From positions 1 to 17,352 of the forward strand of contig JARGPB010000032.1 of assembly GCA_029212905.1 (NCBI GenBank): a stretch of 17,352 bases of DNA. The letters are read 5' to 3'. Below, in pieces: positions 14,086 to 17,352 of this stretch (the first letter of the stretch is position 1; the number at the start of each line of letters is the position of its first letter). Position numbers and translations under genes: made by a program. The notes below the pieces were generated by a model. That model was not told the origin of the DNA, ran no database searches, and saw only the letters and a program-made list of their open reading frames with translations. This DNA comes from Thalassovita sp. (GTDB lineage: Bacteria; Pseudomonadota; Alphaproteobacteria; Rhodobacterales; Rhodobacteraceae).

Positions 14086-15729
14086 ATGGCTGCTAAGGAC
14101 GTCAAATTTGACACCGATGCCCGCAACGCAATGCTGCGCGGCGTAAATATTCTGGCTGACGCCGTAAAAGTAACCCTGGGCCCCAAAGGCCGGAACGTTG
14201 TTCTGGACAAATCCTTTGGCGCGCCCCGCATCACCAAAGACGGTGTGTCGGTTGCCAAAGAGATCGAACTGGAAGACAAGTTCGAAAACATGGGCGCGCA
14301 AATGGTCAAAGAAGTGGCCTCGCGTACCAATGACGAAGCCGGTGACGGCACCACCACCGCGACCGTTCTGGCTCAGTCCATCGTTCGCGAAGGTCTGAAA
14401 CAGGTTGCCGCGGGTCTGAACCCGATGGACCTGAAGCGCGGCATCGATCTGGCAACTGCCACTGTCGTGCAGGGCATCCGCGACATGGCGCGCGAAGTCA
14501 AAGACAGCGCCGAAGTTGCCCAGGTTGGCACCATCTCGGCCAACGGCGAGTCCGACATCGGCCAGCAGATCGCTGACGCGATGCAGAAAGTCGGCAACGA
14601 AGGCGTGATCACCGTCGAAGAGAACAAAGGTCTGGAAACCGAGACCGATGTCGTCGAAGGCATGCAGTTCGATCGCGGTTACCTGTCGCCCTATTTCGTC
14701 ACTAACCCCGACAAAATGATCGCCGAGCTGGACGACTGTCTGATCCTGCTGCACGAGAAGAAACTCTCGTCGCTGCAGCCGATGGTTCCCCTGCTGGAGC
14801 AAGTCATCCAGTCGCAAAAACCCCTGCTGATCATCGCAGAGGATGTTGAAGGCGAAGCGCTGGCTACTCTGGTTGTCAACAAACTGCGCGGCGGCCTGAA
14901 AATCGCAGCTGTCAAAGCACCGGGTTTCGGCGATCGCCGCAAGGCCATGCTGCAGGACATCGCAATCCTGACCGGTGGTCAGGTCATCAGCGAAGATCTG
15001 GGCATGAAGCTGGAATCGGTGACCATGGACATGCTGGGCACCGCGAAAACGATCAACATCACCAAGGACGAAACCACCATCGTGGACGGCCATGGCGTGA
15101 AAGCAGAGATCGAAGCCCGCGTTGGCCAGATCCGCACTCAGATCGAAGAAACCACCTCGGACTACGACCGTGAGAAACTGCAAGAGCGCGTGGCCAAACT
15201 GGCTGGCGGTGTTGCTGTGATCAAAGTTGGCGGCATGACCGAAGTCGAAGTGAAAGAGCGCAAAGACCGTGTCGATGATGCTCTGAACGCGACCCGCGCA
15301 GCTGTCCAAGAAGGCGTGATCGTTGGTGGCGGTGTTGCTCTGGTTCAGGCTGGCAAAGCTCTGTACGGCATGGAAGGCGCAAACGCTGACCAAACCGCAG
15401 GTATCGTGATCGTGCGTAAAGCCATCGAAGCGCCTCTGCGCCAGATCGCTGAAAACGCTGGTGTTGACGGTGCAGTGGTTGCTGGCAAAGTGCGCGAGTC
15501 GACCGACAGCTCGTTTGGCTTCAACGCTCAGACCGAAGAATATGGCGATATGTTCGCCTTCGGTGTGATCGACCCCGCCAAAGTGACCCGTACCGCACTG
15601 GAAGACGCAGCCTCGATTGCAGGTCTGCTGATCACCACCGAAGCCATGATCGCTGACAAACCGTCGAAAGACGGCGGCGCTCCGGCGGGTGGCATGCCCG
15701 ACATGGGCGGCATGGGCGGCATGATGTAA
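14086..15729 (+). CDS. groEL: Chaperonin GroEL
   Basis: The 60-kDa chaperonin forming the double heptamer that folds client proteins using ATP. The product is 547 residues, full length. The nucleotide-binding features are intact: VTLGPKGRNVVLDKSFG (29-45), KDG with D52 (51-53), GDGTTTATVLA with D87 (86-96), and the catalytic-aspartate stretch near DDALNATRAAVQEGVIVGG around residues 397-416. The C-terminal tail is the flexible GGMPDMGGMGGMM. The ATG at 14086 has AGGAG (14073-14077) as Shine-Dalgarno. It is the second gene of the operon and is followed by a strong terminator. Codon use is strongly biased, as expected of a highly expressed gene. Confidence 0.99.
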   Translation: MAAKDVKFDTDARNAMLRGVNILADAVKVTLGPKGRNVVLDKSFGAPRITKDGVSVAKEIELEDKFENMGAQMVKEVASRTNDEAGDGTTTATVLAQSIVREGLKQVAAGLNPMDLKRGIDLATATVVQGIRDMAREVKDSAEVAQVGTISANGESDIGQQIADAMQKVGNEGVITVEENKGLETETDVVEGMQFDRGYLSPYFVTNPDKMIAELDDCLILLHEKKLSSLQPMVPLLEQVIQSQKPLLIIAEDVEGEALATLVVNKLRGGLKIAAVKAPGFGDRRKAMLQDIAILTGGQVISEDLGMKLESVTMDMLGTAKTINITKDETTIVDGHGVKAEIEARVGQIRTQIEETTSDYDREKLQERVAKLAGGVAVIKVGGMTEVEVKERKDRVDDALNATRAAVQEGVIVGGGVALVQAGKALYGMEGANADQTAGIVIVRKAIEAPLRQIAENAGVDGAVVAGKVRESTDSSFGFNAQTEEYGDMFAFGVIDPAKVTRTALEDAASIAGLLITTEAMIADKPSKDGGAPAGGMPDMGGMGGMM

Positions 15730-15754
15730 GCCACCTGGCATCAATATTTCGGAG

Positions 15755-15785
15755 GGGCCCGCCATTTGGTGGGCCTTTTCTTTTT
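15755..15785 (+). terminator. Rho-independent terminator of groESL
   Basis: GGCCCGCC (15756-15763) pairs with GGTGGGCC (15768-15775), one G-U pair included, with an ATTT loop, followed by TTTTCTTTTT (15776-15785). It starts 26 nt after the groEL stop. Confidence 0.92.
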
Positions 15786-15864
15786 CGACATGTCGCGTGT
15801 TCAAGTGACTGAAGTGTAAATGTTTTGTTGCGGTCACACCGGAATATCTCTGGCGGGCAGGGCT

Positions 15865-15882
15865 CTGTCGTAAATCTGTTAC
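15865..15882 (+). promoter_or_regulatory. Pho-box-like direct repeat (possible PhoB site)
   Basis: CTGTCGT-AAAT-CTGTTAC: two 7-bp repeats with a 4-bp AT-rich spacer. It matches 16 of 18 positions of the PhoB box consensus CTGTCATA(A/T)A(A/T)CTGT(C/A)A(C/T). No good -10 is seen at the standard distance, so function is uncertain. The nearest downstream gene on this strand is the 60-residue membrane protein. Confidence 0.5.
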
Positions 15883-15902
15883 ATATTCTTAACAAAAGCG
15901 TC

Positions 15903-15934
15903 ATGAAGCTGCTTCATTTGTTCCAATATTGGAA
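15903..15934. repeat. Two adjacent perfect palindromes
   Basis: ATGAAGC-T-GCTTCAT (15903-15917) and TTCCAATATTGGAA (15921-15934) are separated by 3 bases. Both are perfect inverted repeats too compact for stable RNA hairpins, so protein-binding sites are the likelier role. No known regulator was recognised. Confidence 0.6.
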
Positions 15935-16048
15935 TGATACGCCTGCCCGCAGCCACACGCCCCGCCATCAACGCGCGCTCCCAGCGACAGCAGTTGTCGG
16001 TCTTTCCAATGCCAGAAACGAAACATGACAAGGGAAAGGTCAATAAAT

Positions 16049-16231
16049 ATGAAAAATATCGAAATCCCAGATGTAGTTGTCACGCTCGTGATCTGGGGAC
16101 TGCCTGTTTTGATAGTGTTTGTTACGCTCGCTATCGTTCTCGGCGGTGGGAAAGTCAAAGTCACCAAGGGACAGGCATCATTTTCCGCCAAGTTCCGAGG
16201 GTTCTTTGCCCAACCGAGCCAGAATAAATAG
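16049..16231 (+). CDS. Small single-span membrane protein, unknown function
   Basis: A 60-residue protein that I do not recognise. It has a short N-terminus (MKNIEIPD), one strongly hydrophobic segment (about 9-34, VVVTLVIWGLPVLIVFVTLAIVL as core), then a basic and polar C-terminal tail with GGGKVKVTKGQASFSAKFRG. The basic tail after the span suggests a cytoplasmic C-terminus. The ATG at 16049 was chosen over the in-frame ATG at 16025 because GAAAGG (16034-16039) lies at good spacing before it. It has a clear terminator of its own and lies downstream of the Pho-box-like element, so it is probably a real, independently transcribed gene. No conserved domain is evident. Confidence 0.65.
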   Translation: MKNIEIPDVVVTLVIWGLPVLIVFVTLAIVLGGGKVKVTKGQASFSAKFRGFFAQPSQNK

Positions 16232-16232
16232 T

Positions 16233-16268
16233 AAAGAGCCGCCGAGAAATCGGCGGTTCTTTTCTGTT
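16233..16268 (+). terminator. Rho-independent terminator of the small membrane protein gene
   Basis: AAAGAGCCGCCGA (16233-16245) pairs with TCGGCGGTTCTTT (16250-16262), with one G-U pair and a GAAA tetraloop, followed by a T-rich stretch. It starts directly after the stop codon at 16229-16231 and supports the gene being transcribed. Confidence 0.88.
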
Positions 16269-16352
16269 TATAAGGTCCCCCTCCATCACAATCGCATGAG
16301 CGAGGCTCGGTTGTCGCTGTTTCGACTGGCCTAGCTGTGAGAGGTTGAACCG

Positions 16353-17198
16353 ATGAAACTGTTCCTCCTAACTACCCTCACGATGATCGCATTTGCAGCC
16401 AACTCGGTTTTGAACCGGATGGGGCTTTCATTTGAGGGCATGGATCCCTTCGTTTTTGGGAGTATCAGGCTGCTTGCGGGTGCGCTGGTGCTTGCTGGGG
16501 TGTCATTGGTGCTGCGTGGATCCATTTCCTTTGGCGGCAAGGGGCGTTTGGTTGGGGTTCTGTCGCTGCTTGTCTATATCTACGGGTTTTCAGCGGCTTA
16601 TGTGATGCTGGATGCTGGGCTTGGGGCGCTAATCCTGTTTGGCACAGTTCAGATTACCATGTTTGCAGGTGCGCTAGTGCTGCGAGAGCCCGTTCCCGCG
16701 CTCAGATGGGTTGCGGCTGTGTTGGCGTTTGTCGGCCTGTGCTGGTTGTTGTGGCCGGTAGAGACGAATGAAGGCATCCCCCTGGTGCATGGGGGATTGA
16801 TGGTACTGGCCGGGGTCGGCTGGGGTGTCTATTCCTTGGCTGGGCGCGGCGCCGCAGATGCTTTGCAGGCAACGGCTGCGAATTTTCTGGTCGCGGCTCC
16901 GCTGGGGGGCGCTTTGACGTTGTTCAGTTCCGTGCCCTTTGATCCATTGGCCCTACCGATGCCTGGTGTGTGGCTGGCGATACTGTCCGGGGCGATTACG
17001 TCGGGGTTAGGGTATGCGTTGTGGTACAGCTTGTTGCCTGCACTGGGGGCAGGGCGCGCGGCAGTCGCACAATTGAGCGTCCCAGTGATCGCCATTGTCG
17101 GTGGTGTGGTGTTCCTGTTAGAACTCCCCGACACACGCTTCTTAATTGCCACAGCAATTGTTCTGGGTGGGGTCGCGCTGTCGCTAAGGGGTAAATAA
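16353..17198 (+). CDS. EamA-family (drug/metabolite) transporter
   Basis: A 281-residue inner-membrane protein of the drug/metabolite transporter superfamily, likely about ten spans in two EamA repeats. The first repeat begins MKLFLLTTLTMIAFAANSVLNR and includes FGSIRLLAGALVLAGV. The second starts near GGLMVLAGVGWGVYSLAGRG (about 147-166) and ends with VPVIAIVGGVVFLLELPDTR and the final span. The EamA-typical glutamate in LREPVPALRW and in LLELPDTR follows a hydrophobic span in each half. Substrate is unknown; family members export amino acids, metabolites or drugs. The ATG at 16353 has GAGAGG (16339-16344) as Shine-Dalgarno. It converges with etfA; its stop codon overlaps the T tract of the etfA terminator. 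Confidence 0.92.
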   Translation: MKLFLLTTLTMIAFAANSVLNRMGLSFEGMDPFVFGSIRLLAGALVLAGVSLVLRGSISFGGKGRLVGVLSLLVYIYGFSAAYVMLDAGLGALILFGTVQITMFAGALVLREPVPALRWVAAVLAFVGLCWLLWPVETNEGIPLVHGGLMVLAGVGWGVYSLAGRGAADALQATAANFLVAAPLGGALTLFSSVPFDPLALPMPGVWLAILSGAITSGLGYALWYSLLPALGAGRAAVAQLSVPVIAIVGGVVFLLELPDTRFLIATAIVLGGVALSLRGK

Positions 17199-17220
17199 AA
17201 AGGCCCGCCAATGGCGGGCC
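17197..17220 (-). terminator. Terminator of etfA, probably bidirectional
   Basis: GGCCCGCC (17202-17209) and GGCGGGCC (17213-17220) form a perfect 8-bp stem with an AAT loop. On the minus strand it is followed by TTTTTATTT (complement of 17193-17201), a good terminator for etfA. On the plus strand only CTTTC follows, so it is weaker for the EamA gene. The T tract overlaps the EamA stop codon at 17196-17198. Confidence 0.9.
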
Positions 17221-17254
17221 CTTTCAAAATCACTGTGTACTGCCGAATGGCAAT

Positions 17255-17352
17255 TTACAGTTTTTCTGTCAGTTCTGGAATTGCCTCGAAGAGGTCCGCG
17301 ACGAGGCCGTAGTCTGCGACCTGGAAGATTGGGGCCTCTTCGTCCTTGTTGA
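17255..17352 (-). CDS. etfA: Electron transfer flavoprotein subunit alpha, 3' end (partial)
   Basis: The last 31 residues of a minus-strand gene that continues beyond the window. The protein end reads NKDEEAPIFQVADYGLVADL then FEAIPELTEKL, the standard C-terminus of ETF alpha, where the FAD-binding domain finishes. ETF passes electrons from acyl-CoA and other dehydrogenases to ETF-ubiquinone oxidoreductase. The stop is TAA (complement of 17255-17257), and a terminator lies 34 nt further on. The catalytic and FAD-binding motifs are outside the window. Only the partner subunit's presence (etfB, expected upstream) cannot be checked. Confidence 0.93.
   Translation of the reverse strand, partial: NKDEEAPIFQVADYGLVADLFEAIPELTEKL

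Larger units (their letters stand above)
15786..16048. other. Longest intergenic region, rich in regulatory-looking signals
   Basis: Between the groESL terminator and the small membrane protein gene there is no convincing CDS. It holds a half copy of the shared 15-bp palindrome (15827-15836), a Pho-box-like repeat (15865-15882), two perfect palindromes (15903-15917 and 15921-15934) and a small hairpin CGACA/TGTCG (15985-15999) followed by a short T-rich stretch. A long leader or a small RNA is possible but not shown. Confidence 0.6.

Noticed and set aside
15756..15775. Near-identical stems (GGCCCGCC) in the groEL and etfA terminators, considered as a dispersed repeat
   Set aside because: The similarity is limited to the GC-rich stem, and each works as a local terminator. 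Loops and flanks differ, so no repeat element is supported.
13753..15837. A 694-codon open frame antisense to groES-groEL on the minus strand
   Set aside because: It is the mirror of a strongly codon-biased GC-rich gene. The composition (many H, Q, F, N, C) and lack of any motif or Shine-Dalgarno mark it as a shadow.
15825..16028. A 67-codon open frame in the intergenic region after groEL
   Set aside because: It has no Shine-Dalgarno or protein-like pattern, and it runs through the Pho-box-like repeat and palindromes, which fit non-coding control DNA better.

Overview
The window is a piece of chromosome from an alphaproteobacterium. It most resembles the Rhodobacteraceae (Roseobacter group). 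The evidence is the GC-rich coding bias, alphaproteobacterial-type F1 ATP synthase and GroEL proteins, a CIRCE-controlled groESL operon, and several families common in that group (TIGR01459 HAD hydrolase, DUF2161 phosphodiesterase-like protein, TraB/GumN protein, family II pyrophosphatase). The genus cannot be fixed from the sequence alone. Most of the content is housekeeping. No phage, transposon, CRISPR array, tRNA or rRNA was seen.

Layout. At 1-3186 (+) is the 3' part of the F1 ATP synthase operon (atpA 3' end, atpG, atpD, atpC), closed by a strong terminator at 3215-3242. A small H-type lectin-like gene follows (3309-3656, +), converging on prs (3690-4700, -), which makes PRPP. Divergent from prs are a kappa-GST/HCCA-isomerase-like thioredoxin-fold gene and an alpha/beta hydrolase, 3 nt apart (4819-6237, +). 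The hydrolase overlaps tail-to-tail by 4 nt with a minus-strand run read from 10181 down to 6234: HAD hydrolase, MaoC dehydratase, ribF (FMN/FAD synthesis), YcgN-type cysteine-cluster protein, threonine aldolase. The last three are joined by ATGA and TGATG stop/start overlaps. Upstream on the same strand lie a DUF1294 membrane protein (10285-10665) and ppaC, a manganese-type pyrophosphatase with its own terminator (10804-11724). A secreted TraB/GumN protein (11832-12827, -) and a DUF2161 nuclease-fold protein (12928-13593, +) are divergent. Then comes groES-groEL (13759-15729, +) with promoter, CIRCE operator and terminator. A regulatory-looking intergenic region of about 320 bp leads to a 60-residue single-span membrane protein (16049-16231, +). 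The window ends with an EamA-type transporter (16353-17198, +) and the 3' end of etfA (17255-17352, -).

How the genes fit together. The ATP synthase, PRPP synthetase, pyrophosphatase, flavin and ETF genes are core energy and cofactor metabolism. GroESL is the general chaperonin. No large new system is visible. The most interesting signals are regulatory: (1) a 15-bp palindrome, GTTGCTGAC(C/T)GCAAC, between plausible -35 and -10 elements in two unrelated intergenic regions (3255-3269 and 12873-12887), with a half copy at 15827-15836; (2) a Pho-box-like direct repeat at 15865-15882, followed by two perfect palindromes, upstream of the small membrane protein; (3) a 9-bp tandem repeat in the prs leader.
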